A stretch of 64,000 nt of DNA from Paenibacillus tritici (GCF_013204885.1 NZ_JABMKX010000001.1:477284-541283); one strand, 5' to 3'; counted from the first letter of the stretch, positions 26,595 to 34,578 are shown. A program made the numbers and translations. The notes: a model not told the origin generated them from the sequence alone.

Positions 26595-27698
26595 ATGATG
26601 AAGAGGACTCTAAAGAAGAGCCTGAAATGGATCATAATCTTAGGTATTATCGGAACGGCCGGTTATTTCGGATATACCAAATTCTTCAAGGCTGATGATA
26701 CCGCTGATCTCCCGCCTGAACCGATGCAGGTAATCAGCTTCCCGGTAACGGAAGAGACGTTAACCAGCTCAGTGCAGATCAAAGGCAGATCGCAATACCA
26801 GAAGGAGACGCTGGTGTATGCGCCCTTTGCTTCCAAGGTGACTGCCTGGAAGGTGGAGAACGGGGCACAGGTGAAGAAGGGCCAGGTGCTCTTCACCCTG
26901 GATCAGAGCACACTCCGTAATGAGATTGCCACGGCAGAGGCAACCGCCCGCAAGGCGAAGCTGGAGGGAGAGCTGAACGCTTTTGTCAGCCAGCAGGAGG
27001 ATGATAGTGCGACTCCGGCCGGTACGGAAGCGGAACGGCTGAAGGCCTTGGCCGCTCAGGAGACGGCGCGTCTGAACGACGAGCTGAATCAGGTGACTGC
27101 CGAGATTCAAGCCAAGGAGCTGTCGGAGAAGAAGGCGAAGCTGGGCACGGCCGTGTATCACGCACCGGAGAACGGCATCTTCCTGTTTGACAGCAGCACT
27201 GAACGTCCGCAGACGGTAACCGATAATCAGTACATCGGCAAGATCGTGGACACGAACAAGGTAGAGTTCATAGCACAGGTCGGGGAGCAGGATATCTTCC
27301 GCATCAAAAAAGGCATGAAGGTTAAAGTGAAGATGACTGCGGTGAAGGACCTGATCCTGAACGGAGAGGTGACCGAAGTAGCTAAATTTGCTACCACCAC
27401 GACAGGACAGAACACAGCCGGCCAGCTTCCGCAATTCGAGGTGGTCATCTCCATGCAGCCGGACGAGCATTTGATGGGCGGCCTTAGCCTAAGCGGAGAC
27501 GTCGAGACCTCGCGCAAAGAGAAGGCGGTAGTCGTATCCAATATCGCTGTTATCCGTGAAGGTGAACAGGCCTTTGTGATGGTGGACAAGGGGAACGGCA
27601 AGTATGAACGGAAAGAGATTAAGATCGGTATGGAAACAACAGACAAAACGGAAGTGCTGTCCGGACTGAAGGCAGGAGATACCGTAGTTCTGCAGTAG
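26595..27698 (+). CDS. membrane-fusion/HlyD-like adaptor of the ABC system
   Basis: 367 aa. A single N-terminal membrane anchor (SLKWIIILGIIGTAGYFGYT) is followed by a biotinyl-lipoyl-like half (VYAPFASKVTAWKVENGAQVKKGQVLFTLD, residues about 75-105), a coiled coil (residues about 112-175: AEATARKAKLEGELNAFV) and the second lipoyl half plus beta-barrel domains (VEFIAQVGEQDIFRIKKGMK). It is typical of MacA/YknX adaptors of Gram-positive ABC exporters. Start: ATG 26595 with AAAGGAAG upstream (an adjacent ATG at 26598 also fits). It ends the operon; a terminator follows. Confidence 0.9.
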   Translation: MMKRTLKKSLKWIIILGIIGTAGYFGYTKFFKADDTADLPPEPMQVISFPVTEETLTSSVQIKGRSQYQKETLVYAPFASKVTAWKVENGAQVKKGQVLFTLDQSTLRNEIATAEATARKAKLEGELNAFVSQQEDDSATPAGTEAERLKALAAQETARLNDELNQVTAEIQAKELSEKKAKLGTAVYHAPENGIFLFDSSTERPQTVTDNQYIGKIVDTNKVEFIAQVGEQDIFRIKKGMKVKVKMTAVKDLILNGEVTEVAKFATTTTGQNTAGQLPQFEVVISMQPDEHLMGGLSLSGDVETSRKEKAVVVSNIAVIREGEQAFVMVDKGNGKYERKEIKIGMETTDKTEVLSGLKAGDTVVLQ

Positions 27699-27760
27699 TA
27701 TAGCATAGTGGATAGCCGCAAACAGTGGATAGCTACAAACCGTAGAAAGCCCCGAACAGT

Positions 27761-27803
27761 TGAAAGCCCCGAACCTGGTCTATTGCCGGGTTTGGGGCTT
27801 TTT
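27761..27803 (+). terminator. Rho-independent terminator after the ABC operon
   Basis: AAAGCCCCGAACC pairs with GGGTTTGGGGCTTT with a small mismatch, and a T run follows. Just upstream the short phrase AAAGCCCCGAACAGTTG and GTGGATAGC repeats also occur. It is the first structured element in the gene-free stretch 27699-28230. Confidence 0.8.
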
Positions 27804-27813
27804 AATACGGAAA

Positions 27814-27901
27814 TTATAGGTTGCACTCGGTAACTTGTCCTTCTATTTCTCGCTGAAACGGTACCATCCTTTAAAAGGACGGCAAAGCCGTTTCTACTTG
27901 G
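27814..27901. repeat. 88-bp intergenic repeat (family 2, copy A)
   Basis: Nearly identical to 36251-36338 over the full 88 bp. The shared core is TAACTTGTCCTTCTATTTCT, then CGCTGAAACGG, and a palindromic TCCTTTAAAAGGA nested inside AAACGG...CCGTTT. This gives a two-level hairpin ending in GGCAAAGCCGTTT. Substitutions between copies are few. It lies downstream of a convergent or co-directional gene end in both places. Confidence 0.85.
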
Positions 27902-27938
27902 TTAGAATTTATAGGCGGGGCGCGCGGCGGATGGTCTA

Positions 27939-28126
27939 AGTGGAAATAGTACATCTAATTTCTGGTGGCTACCGACAATTCCTTTCAGTAGTTGGATAAA
28001 CAACACTTAATAAGACCAGATTCTGCTGAAATTCATGGGGCTCGGCGAATTAAATGTACTTTTTCCAACTGCTTCCCGATAGCGCACGGTTTCGGCAGAA
28101 TTAAGTGCCTTTTTTCCAACTCTGTT
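27939..28126. repeat. Dispersed palindromic intergenic repeat (family 1, copy B)
   Basis: Best palindromic copy of the family: AGTTGGATAAACAACACTTA near 27983 is mirrored by a TTAAATGTACTTTTTCCAAC segment near 28050. A third module (AATTAAGTGCCTTTTTTCCA) follows. It fills the rest of the gene-free stretch upstream of the nagZ 3' end. Confidence 0.75.
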
Positions 28127-28230
28127 GGCTCTCCCCGCAGGCTACTACACAAAGGGCTAAGCTCAGCTTCCCCAAAGTATATGAATCGTTAAGGACGGTA
28201 AGTTTCAGCAGAACAAGTAGTCTTTAAGGA

Positions 28231-29586
28231 CTACTTGTTCTGCTGAAACGGCTTGCGCCAGGTTTGGATGTCGCTGTTAAGTCCGGTAAGATCAGGCACG
28301 GGAATCGGCTGGTCTGACAGTTCATATTTGGCCTTCAGCGCCAGAATCCGGTAGACACTCTCATCAATCCGTGATTCAGAAATCGTGCCGTTCTTGACGC
28401 TGTCCAGCAGTGCGGTTCGCACGGCCTGTTCGTTCTTGTACTCATGAGCGACCAGGAGGATGTCACTTCCGGCCAGTACGGTGTCAACTGCGGCAGCTGG
28501 GAGGCTGTAGTTCTTGACAATAGCGCCCATCGTCAGATCATCCGTAATCACAACCCCGTCATATCCCATCTGTCCGCGTAACTGCTGGCCGATGATTACT
28601 TGGGATAAGGAGGCGGGTCTGTCCGGGTCGAGCTTCGGATACAGAATGTGGGCTACCATCACGGCATCCGCCTTCTCCTTAATCGCAGCCTGGAACGGCA
28701 GCCATTCCAGACGGGCAAGCTGCGTCTCTGTCTTGTTGATGACCGGCAGCTCCAGGTGAGAGTCTACAGAGGTGTCGCCATGGCCCGGATAATGCTTGAC
28801 GACGGGGATCACGCCTTCACGCTCCAGGCCCTTCATCTCGGCAAGCCCAAGCCGGGTGACCAGATCTGCACGATTGCCGAAGGAACGGTTACCGATGACC
28901 GGGTTATCCGGGTTGCTGTTGATGTCGAGGACCGGCGCGAAATCCATATTGAAGCCGGAGGACTTCACCGCCCGGGCCAGCAGCTCGCCCATAGTTCCGG
29001 CTGCATCTGCATCATCTGCGGCTCCGACTGCAGCGTTCGACGGAAAGGCTGCATAGTCAGCGGGAAGGCGGCTGACCTTGCCTCCTTCCTGGTCAATACT
29101 CATGAACAGCGGAGCAGGATTGCCTTCGTTACTCTGCTTCAAGGCGTTGGTAAGCTGGACCAGCTCCTTCAGACTGCCGACATTACTGGAATAGAGGATG
29201 ATTCCGCCTATCTTATCCTCGGCAATCATCTGTTTGGCTTCAGTTCCGGCGGTCTTGCCTTGGATGCCGACCAGCAGCATTTGACCGATCTTCTCCTCCA
29301 GCGTCATTCCGGCGAGTTTCATGGAGATAGGGTCCGGAGTGTCTGTCGCAGCAGGTGCGGATACGGAGGGTGAGGGTTGGGCTGAAACTGAGGGTGAGTT
29401 TGACGCTAAGGGTAGGGCTGACGCTGATGCTGACGCCACTGCCTGAGCAGCACTTGTGCCAGCCGGGGCCGAATTGCCCTTCCCGTCACAGCCGCTTGCC
29501 AGAAGCAGGCAGGCGGAAGCGACAAGCAGGGTGAGGGAACGGCGGGCCGGATTCATTTTTATTTTGCTAAGGCTGAACCATTTCAT
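28231..29586 (-). CDS. nagZ: beta-N-acetylhexosaminidase (NagZ-type GH3), lipoprotein
   Basis: Removes N-acetylglucosamine from cell-wall muropeptides; 451 aa. The N terminus has a signal peptide ending in the lipobox LASGC (Cys33), followed by an Ala/Ser/Pro-rich spacer of about 55 residues, so it is anchored outside the membrane. The GH3 TIM barrel holds the NagZ signature VKHYPGHGDTSVDSHLELP (about residue 258, with the Asp-His catalytic dyad) and FMSIDQEGGKVSRLP (about residue 160). The nucleophile Asp is in VVITDDLTMGAI (about residue 345). The start has GGAAG 10 bp upstream. It lacks the large C-terminal domain of B. subtilis NagZ. Confidence 0.93.
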   Translation of the reverse strand: MKWFSLSKIKMNPARRSLTLLVASACLLLASGCDGKGNSAPAGTSAAQAVASASASALPLASNSPSVSAQPSPSVSAPAATDTPDPISMKLAGMTLEEKIGQMLLVGIQGKTAGTEAKQMIAEDKIGGIILYSSNVGSLKELVQLTNALKQSNEGNPAPLFMSIDQEGGKVSRLPADYAAFPSNAAVGAADDADAAGTMGELLARAVKSSGFNMDFAPVLDINSNPDNPVIGNRSFGNRADLVTRLGLAEMKGLEREGVIPVVKHYPGHGDTSVDSHLELPVINKTETQLARLEWLPFQAAIKEKADAVMVAHILYPKLDPDRPASLSQVIIGQQLRGQMGYDGVVITDDLTMGAIVKNYSLPAAAVDTVLAGSDILLVAHEYKNEQAVRTALLDSVKNGTISESRIDESVYRILALKAKYELSDQPIPVPDLTGLNSDIQTWRKPFQQNK

Positions 29587-29702
29587 TGTACGTTATCTTC
29601 CTTTCGTTTGCGGTTTGACTGGTAAGAATGATAAAATGTACGAGACCTTACATAAATGCTGCATCATGTATAATCAATAGAATAGGATGAGGTGACCTGT
29701 CA

Positions 29703-30206
29703 ATGAAAGAGCAATTAATGAACACGCTTAATGAACAAATGAATTTTGAATTCTATTCTGCTCATGTCTACGTTGCTATGGCTGCGTATTGTTCCGGTGA
29801 GAGCCTGGACGGATTCGCCAACTTCTTCCTGGTACAGGCTGAAGAGGAACGGTTCCATGCCATGAAGATTTACAAATTCCTGAATGACCGCGACTACCGT
29901 GCTACCCTCGCGGCTATGCCTGAGCCGAACAACGAATATAGCTCCATGCTCGAGGCGTTTGAACATGCCTTCGCCCATGAGCAGCAGAATACGAAGAAGT
30001 TCTATCATCTGGCGGATCTGGCCCTCGATGAACGGGAACATGCGACGATCTATTTCCTGAAATGGTTCATTGATGAGCAGGTAGAAGAAGAAGCGCTCTT
30101 CAGTAACATTATCGCCAAGCTCAAACGGATCGAAACCGACAGCAATGCCTTCTATATGCTGGATGCGGAATTCGCTGCCCGTTCGTTCACACCACCGGTA
30201 GAGTAA
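29703..30206 (+). CDS. ferritin (iron storage)
   Basis: Ferritin-like iron-storage protein of the bacterial FtnA type, 167 aa, four-helix bundle. Ferroxidase ligands can be followed: E in LNEQMNFEFYSAHVYVAMAA (about residue 17), E and H in QAEEERFHAMKIYKF (about residues 50-53), E in AFEHAFAHEQQNTKKF (about residue 94), and Q/E in FIDEQVEEEALF (about residue 127). GAGGTGACC is 6-7 bp upstream of the ATG. It is monocistronic, followed by a clear terminator. No Fur box could be called with certainty upstream. Confidence 0.93.
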   Translation: MKEQLMNTLNEQMNFEFYSAHVYVAMAAYCSGESLDGFANFFLVQAEEERFHAMKIYKFLNDRDYRATLAAMPEPNNEYSSMLEAFEHAFAHEQQNTKKFYHLADLALDEREHATIYFLKWFIDEQVEEEALFSNIIAKLKRIETDSNAFYMLDAEFAARSFTPPVE

Positions 30207-30239
30207 GCGGCAACCGGCTTCATCCACGAGTTACAATCT

Positions 30240-30277
30240 CAGCGGCGTTCTCCTGTACAGGGGAAGCCGCTTATTTG
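30240..30277 (+). terminator. Rho-independent terminator after ferritin
   Basis: AGCGGCGTTCTCC pairs with GGGGAAGCCGCT around a short loop, followed by a TATTTGTGT tail. It lies 33 bp after the ferritin stop. Confidence 0.7.
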
Positions 30278-30560
30278 TGTGCGAGGACGGCAATACGGTC
30301 TCCGCTTCGCGAGCGGTAGGGATAGGCTCATTCTATAGTTAGACTCTGGCTGGAGGTAAAAGTTACCTTGTCCGAAGGCAGGAGATTATATCCGATGTTG
30401 AACAAGGGCAAAGAATGTAGCGGACCGCAACATACTTCCGGCCTCCCAACTCTATTTAGCAGGGTTAACTCTTACGCTGTCCGGCAACACTGTTTCTCTA
30501 GACCCACCCTTGTGTCAGCGTGTAGTATGGAACAATACTATTCTTTGGAGGTCCTTTTTC
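30278..30560 (+). other. Gene-free leader upstream of the CDF exporter
   Basis: About 280 bp without a convincing gene. Small hairpins are visible: CCGCT-TCGCG-AGCGG near 30302, and GGTAA-AAG-TTACC near 30355. I compared it by eye with the Mn2+ (yybP-ykoY), Ni/Co (czcD), Mg2+ and guanidine riboswitch signatures and could not match any. It may be a structured 5' UTR or just intergenic sequence. Confidence 0.3.
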
Positions 30561-31424
30561 TTGGAAAATTACAGCGATATCAAACAAAGTGAAAAAGGAG
30601 CATGGCTAAGTCTATTAACTTACATACTCTTATCTGCCGTCAAATTATTCATTGGCTCCATATCCGGCTCTCAGGCCTTGCTTGCTGACGGGCTGAATAA
30701 CAGCACCGATATTATTGCCTCCTTAGCCATATTGACCGGGCTCAAAATTTCCCGCAGGCCCCCGGATTCCAACCACGGGTATGGTCATTTCAGAGCAGAG
30801 ACAGTTGCCGCACTGGTCGCCTCTTTTATTATGCTTGCTGTAGGCTTTCAAGTGCTCTATCAGGGAGTGAACAAATTCATTCAGCCATCGCTGGACACTC
30901 CTGATCTGATTGCCGCATGGACGGCAGCTGCCTGTGCTGTGGTGATGATCGGAGTCTACAGGTACAATATCAAGCTTGCACGCCGCCTGAACAGTAATGC
31001 CATGCATGCCGTTGCGCAGGATAACCGTTCCGATGCGCTTGTAAGTATGGGCGCCTTCATCGGCATTATCGGTTCACAGTTCGGAATCCCCTGGTTAGAT
31101 CCGCTCACAGCAACGATTGTCGGATTGTTGATCTGCAAGACTGCTTGGGATATATTCCGCAAAGCTACGCATGATCTGACCGACGGCTTCGATGCCGGCA
31201 GACTGGAGCTGATGAAGCAGACGGTGGCAGAGATTGAAGGCGTCGAGTCGATTAAGGATATCAAAGCCCGGATTCACGGCAACAATGTGCTGGTGGATAC
31301 TACCGTGCTGGTGGATTCCAGCCTGAATGTGGTTCAGAGTCATGATATTACAGAGGAAATCGAAGATCAGCTCAAAGACCGCCATCACGTATCGACCGTG
31401 CTTGTCCATATTGAACCGTTGTGA
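30561..31424 (+). CDS. cation diffusion facilitator (metal/proton antiporter)
   Basis: CDF family efflux protein, 287 aa, exporting divalent metal (Zn, Co, Mn or Fe) in exchange for protons. Start is the TTG at 30561, with GGAGG 9 bp upstream; the longer frame from 30510 has no site. Six membrane helices are visible. The transport-site ligands lie in the helix 2 motif ALLADGLNNSTDIIAS (about residue 41, where classical members have HSxxD) and in helix 5 AVAQDNRSDALVSMG (about residue 153, usually HxxxD). The His of both sites is replaced (LADGLNNSTD and AQDNRSD), as in the Mn/Fe-type branch with all-Asp/Asn sites. The C-terminal cytosolic domain is complete. Confidence 0.9.
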   Translation: MENYSDIKQSEKGAWLSLLTYILLSAVKLFIGSISGSQALLADGLNNSTDIIASLAILTGLKISRRPPDSNHGYGHFRAETVAALVASFIMLAVGFQVLYQGVNKFIQPSLDTPDLIAAWTAAACAVVMIGVYRYNIKLARRLNSNAMHAVAQDNRSDALVSMGAFIGIIGSQFGIPWLDPLTATIVGLLICKTAWDIFRKATHDLTDGFDAGRLELMKQTVAEIEGVESIKDIKARIHGNNVLVDTTVLVDSSLNVVQSHDITEEIEDQLKDRHHVSTVLVHIEPL

Positions 31425-31531
31425 TTCTATGTAGTCATGTAGTATTGAAGAATTGCCTTGCTTTCGGGTGAGGTGATTTTTTTGTGCGTATATTAAGAAC
31501 GAGAGTTCTTGAATTAAGCATGGGCATGGAC

Positions 31532-31562
31532 TTGACTGGCATTCACGCTATAGGTATATAAT
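31532..31562 (+). promoter_or_regulatory. Sigma-A-type promoter of the NUDIX regulator
   Basis: TTGACT at 31532-31537, then TATATA at 31555-31560 (17-bp spacer) or TATAAT at 31557-31562 (19-bp spacer). It lies about 55 bp before the start codon and overlaps the palindrome at 31559. Confidence 0.6.
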
Positions 31563-31577
31563 AACACTATGTTATTA
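31559..31577. promoter_or_regulatory. Perfect 8-bp-arm palindrome over the -10 / start site
   Basis: TAATAACA (31559-31566), CTA, TGTTATTA (31570-31577). The dyad begins within the -10 box and covers the likely transcription start. It is a strong candidate operator for autoregulation by the NUDIX-winged-helix protein at 31621. Confidence 0.65.
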
Positions 31578-31620
31578 ACAAGAGATTCCTATTAATTTGT
31601 CAAAAAGAAGGAGCATACCC

Positions 31621-32526
31621 ATGCCAAATCAACCGGCTACTGATCATAACGGCTTGAACGAGGAGGAATTCCTGGCGAATTATAATGCAGGGAGCTATGA
31701 ACGTCCGTCTGTGGCCGTCGATATGCTGATCTTCACTGTCATGGAGCAGGAGCAGAATAACTACCGCAAGCTGGCGGAGAAGTCGTTGCAGCTTCTGCTG
31801 ATTCAGCGGGGAGAGCATCCTTTTCTGGGAGAATGGGCATTGCCTGGAGGGTTCGTGGGGATCGGCGAAAGTGTAGAAGAAGCAGCCCGCCGGGAGCTGT
31901 ATAGTGAGACGAACATTGATAACATCTATATGGAGCAGTTGTATACCTGGGGCGATGTACACCGTGATCCGCGGATGCGGGTCATCAGCTGCTCCTATAT
32001 GGCGCTGGTTGACCGCAAGGCCTTGAGCGTACAGGCAGGGGATGATGCCGCCGCAGCCGCCTGGTTCGAGGTGTCTTACCTCATACTCGATACCAGCCGC
32101 GAGGTATTGGAGCAGGGCATCCGGCAGGAGACGCTGGTAGAGATTACTTTGCAGAGTGATGAGGAGAAGCTCAGTGGTGTAGTCAAGCTTACGGAGACCA
32201 TTCAGGGGCATGTCCGCCAGATGAACCGCGAGATTGTCCGCAGCTCGGGTTTTTCTTTTGACCATCTGCTAATGGTGCAGTATGCGATCGAACGCTTGCG
32301 CGGCAAAGTGGAATATACAGACATCGTATTCAATCTGATGCCGCCGCTGTTCACCTTATCCGAGCTTCAGCGCGTATATGAGATCATCCTTGGCAAAGAC
32401 CTGCTCGCTGCCGCATTCCGCCGCAAGATTGCGGAACGGGTAATCGAGACGGAGGAGAGCACCCGGGATGCCGGTCACCGTCCCTCCAAGCTGTACAGAT
32501 ACAATGTGGAGTGGAATTTATCGTGA
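31621..32526 (+). CDS. NrtR-type regulator: degenerate NUDIX domain plus winged helix
   Basis: 301 aa from the ATG at 31621 (AAGGAG 8 bp upstream). The N-terminal half is a NUDIX fold; the box reads GGFVGIGESVEEAARRELYS followed by ETNI. Compared with the active consensus GX5EX7REUXEEXGU, the first Glu of the EE pair is Ser and the Gly is Asn, so hydrolase activity is probably lost. The C-terminal 100 residues (from about 215) form a winged helix (FTLSELQRVYEIILGKDLLA, YRYNVEW). This combination defines NrtR-like regulators, which sense ADP-ribose or related nucleotides and usually control NAD or pentose metabolism. No NAD gene is adjacent. Confidence 0.87.
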   Translation: MPNQPATDHNGLNEEEFLANYNAGSYERPSVAVDMLIFTVMEQEQNNYRKLAEKSLQLLLIQRGEHPFLGEWALPGGFVGIGESVEEAARRELYSETNIDNIYMEQLYTWGDVHRDPRMRVISCSYMALVDRKALSVQAGDDAAAAAWFEVSYLILDTSREVLEQGIRQETLVEITLQSDEEKLSGVVKLTETIQGHVRQMNREIVRSSGFSFDHLLMVQYAIERLRGKVEYTDIVFNLMPPLFTLSELQRVYEIILGKDLLAAAFRRKIAERVIETEESTRDAGHRPSKLYRYNVEWNLS

Positions 32527-32661
32527 GAACGCGACATAGATGCTGACACCCAGCAAGGCGCCCACTACGATCCAGGTAACAGGGTGAGCGGGATGAAGTG
32601 TCCAACCGGGTCCGCTAATTTTTCGGGTAAACAGAGGGGTGGATTTCTTTCTGCTGAACAT
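32518..32661 (-). CDS. 47-aa single-span membrane protein
   Basis: Small gene: ATG at 32661, stop at 32518-32520, overlapping the 3' end of the NUDIX regulator by 9 bp in a convergent arrangement. GAAGGAG is 9 bp upstream of the ATG. The N-terminal 25 residues are basic and polar (MFSRKKSTPLFTRKISG), followed by one hydrophobic helix (VTWIVVGALLGVSIYVAF) and a final Arg. This layout is typical of small membrane proteins. I do not recognise a family. Confidence 0.6.
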   Translation of the reverse strand: MFSRKKSTPLFTRKISGPGWTLHPAHPVTWIVVGALLGVSIYVAFSR

Positions 32662-32736
32662 GGCGTTGCACTCCTTCAGATAGAATTTGGCTGATGCTCC
32701 GGTAGATTCATAGTACTCCTTGTGAAGAGAAATGCA

Positions 32737-32886
32737 ATGCCCAAATTAACGGATGCCCTTCCGCTGCATCTCTGTGATGTTGTTTATAGAACTTTCCTGT
32801 GGGGAGAACCGCTGCATCCGGATGGTGCAGAGAAGCGGCTAAGAGAAACCCGATTGAAGATGATACAAGCAATCTTTGAAGCATAA
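32737..32886 (+). CDS. 49-aa hypothetical protein
   Basis: ATG at 32737 (an in-frame GTG at 32722 is an alternative), stop at 32884-32886. The sequence begins MPKLTDALPLHLCDVVYRTF and ends ETRLKMIQAIFEA; it is amphipathic with a plausible C-terminal helix, and no family is recognised. Only a weak AAGAGA precedes the start. A well-formed terminator touches the stop codon, which supports a real transcribed gene. Confidence 0.5.
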   Translation: MPKLTDALPLHLCDVVYRTFLWGEPLHPDGAEKRLRETRLKMIQAIFEA

Positions 32887-32908
32887 AAGGGCCTATAGGG
32901 CTCTTTTT
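32885..32908 (+). terminator. Rho-independent terminator after the 49-aa gene
   Basis: AAAAGGGCC pairs with GGCTCTTTT (one G-T pair) around a TATAG loop, followed by T. It begins on the last bases of the stop codon. Confidence 0.75.
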
Positions 32909-33019
32909 TGATGGTATAGGAAATTTATATTACAGCCTGATGTGGATAAGAGGTGCATAGCGTGGGGGAGAAGTGCTCTTTGAATGAGGAGGCCACATGA
33001 GTAAATGAGGAGCCTAGAA

Positions 33020-33103
33020 TGCCGAATGTAATCGGAAAACCGAACACAATTGGACTGGAAGCGCCGCATAGGCCAAATGTAATCGGAAAACCGAATACAA
33101 TGT
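33020..33103. repeat. 51-bp intergenic repeat, two copies (family 3, copy B)
   Basis: Units start at about 33020 and 33071 and match 2641-2742. The second unit shows the dyad best: CCAAATGTAATCGG, AAAA, CCGAATACA, and then it diverges. It lies in the gene-free stretch 32909-33252 between the 49-aa gene and the efflux gene, where I see no other gene. Confidence 0.8.
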
Positions 33104-33252
33104 GCTGCGCGAAGATCGTAGGCAGGATACCCCATAATGGGCAGATAGATGAGGGTGAGGTGGCTGGTAGCCATACGAGTTGTCTGGACCGCAGAGGTTC
33201 TGATAAGCTGGCGCCCCTTAACATAAACAGGGACACCAGCAGCAGATGTATT

Positions 33253-34485
33253 TTAGCTTCTGTGGTCATTTATCCTATCTAAATTACAAATCGACGGAAG
33301 CAACACGCACAGAAGTGCAATTCCAATCATGCAGACCCCTGACAGCATAAACCACGTGTGAATTCCAATCCGATCCGCAAAAATACCGGACATGATCAAA
33401 CCAACCGGCATGGCCAAGGAAGTAAGACTGCCTATCAAGCCAAAGACGCGCCCCAAAAACTCGGGTGGAATTCGCTCTTGAATGAGTGCCATCTGTACTC
33501 CGCTGTAAAAAGGGCTGGAGAAGCCCATCAGCGCGCCGCATATCACAAAGATCACGAAGCCATGGACCGGCAATAATCCGGCAAGGAATAAGGCTATTCC
33601 CATTAGTGAAATAGAGGAAATAATACTTAGCGCACGCTTTTTGAAGCCGCCCCATACGCCGAGCACTAAGCCGCCTGCCAGCATCCCGCCGGCAAAGACG
33701 ATTTCGACAATAGAAGCATGGGCTGCCGTGCCTCCGAAATAGCTCATACTCATTAACGGGAACAAGGCATTGATCGGCAAAAAGATAAACGCATACAGTG
33801 CACCGATCCACAGCAAAGCAAATAATCCGGCCGACGCTCTAAGCGCAAGATAGCCTTCCTTGGCTTCTTTGAAGAAGTTGTTAGCAACGCTTCGGCCTTG
33901 TGCCTCCGGCTTCGGAATGGGAACCATCGCTACGGTGACACAGGCGAACAACGCACCCAGCACATCAATGGCAATAATCATCTCCAGTTCCCATGCCGCA
34001 TACATAAAAGCACCGATGGCAGGACTTAGAATATAGCTTGCCGATTGTACCGACTGGGAATAGCCTGCGCACTTCGTTAGCTGATCCTCAGGGACCAGCA
34101 GCGGCGTGACTGCACTCAAAGCAGGAGTGTGAAAGGCTGACCCGGCACTGCGGATGAGCAGTACTATCATCACGACCCATACCGGCAGCTCAATGGTGAG
34201 GGCGACTACCGCCAAGGCTACACCTGCGGCTGCAATAAACAGGTCTGCGCCGATCATAACCAGCTTCCGGTTCCAACGGTCAACCCATACGCCAATGATA
34301 GTTCCTAGTAGAGCTTGAGGTAAAAAGCCTGCCATTGTGGCCAGCGAGAGCACCATGGCAGATCCGGTGGTATCGGTTAGATACCAGATGATCGCCATTT
34401 GCAGAGCGGAGCTGGTGATCAGTGAAACCGCCTGTCCTGCCCATATTGTAAAGAAACTTCGTTTCCAATTTTGTTGGATCATCAT
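33253..34485 (-). CDS. Mef-like MFS macrolide efflux transporter
   Basis: Drug/proton antiporter of the major facilitator superfamily, 410 aa, about 12 membrane helices. By memory it aligns closely with streptococcal Mef(A/E) along its whole length: NWKRSFFTIWAGQAVSLITS at residues 6-25, the loop-2 motif VDRWNRKLVMIGADL (about residue 68), IRSAGSAFHTPALSAVTPLL (about residue 111), DQLTKCAGYSQS, and LGRVFGLIGSLTSLAMPVGL (about residue 345). The likely substrates are 14/15-membered macrolides, though this is inferred. The start ATG has GGGGAG 9 bp upstream. It is preceded by a long leader with its own promoter, an 8-codon peptide and two terminators, so it appears to be controlled by attenuation. 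No ABC-F (mel/msr) partner is adjacent. Confidence 0.9.
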   Translation of the reverse strand: MMIQQNWKRSFFTIWAGQAVSLITSSALQMAIIWYLTDTTGSAMVLSLATMAGFLPQALLGTIIGVWVDRWNRKLVMIGADLFIAAAGVALAVVALTIELPVWVVMIVLLIRSAGSAFHTPALSAVTPLLVPEDQLTKCAGYSQSVQSASYILSPAIGAFMYAAWELEMIIAIDVLGALFACVTVAMVPIPKPEAQGRSVANNFFKEAKEGYLALRASAGLFALLWIGALYAFIFLPINALFPLMSMSYFGGTAAHASIVEIVFAGGMLAGGLVLGVWGGFKKRALSIISSISLMGIALFLAGLLPVHGFVIFVICGALMGFSSPFYSGVQMALIQERIPPEFLGRVFGLIGSLTSLAMPVGLIMSGIFADRIGIHTWFMLSGVCMIGIALLCVLLPSICNLDRINDHRS

Positions 34486-34532
34486 TCATCATTCTCCCCG
34501 TATTTTTATTGTCAGCCTGGTTAGTTGGCAAT

Positions 34533-34578
34533 AAAAAATACAGATCCAGGTCCACAATGCGGGCCTCAGATCTGCATT
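34533..34578 (-). terminator. Second leader terminator before the Mef-like gene
   Basis: Read on the minus strand: GCAGATC then AGG, an internal loop, CCT and GATCTG, followed by TATTTTTTATT. CAGATC at 34541-34546 pairs with GATCTG at 34569-34574. It ends about 45 bp before the efflux start codon. Confidence 0.75.

Noticed and set aside
28648..29373. 241-aa open frame opposite nagZ
   Set aside because: It is the complement of a strong GH3 gene; codon use follows the opposite strand.
30368..30592. 74-aa open frame before the CDF exporter
   Set aside because: No ribosome site, no motif, and it runs past the true TTG start of the exporter in another frame.
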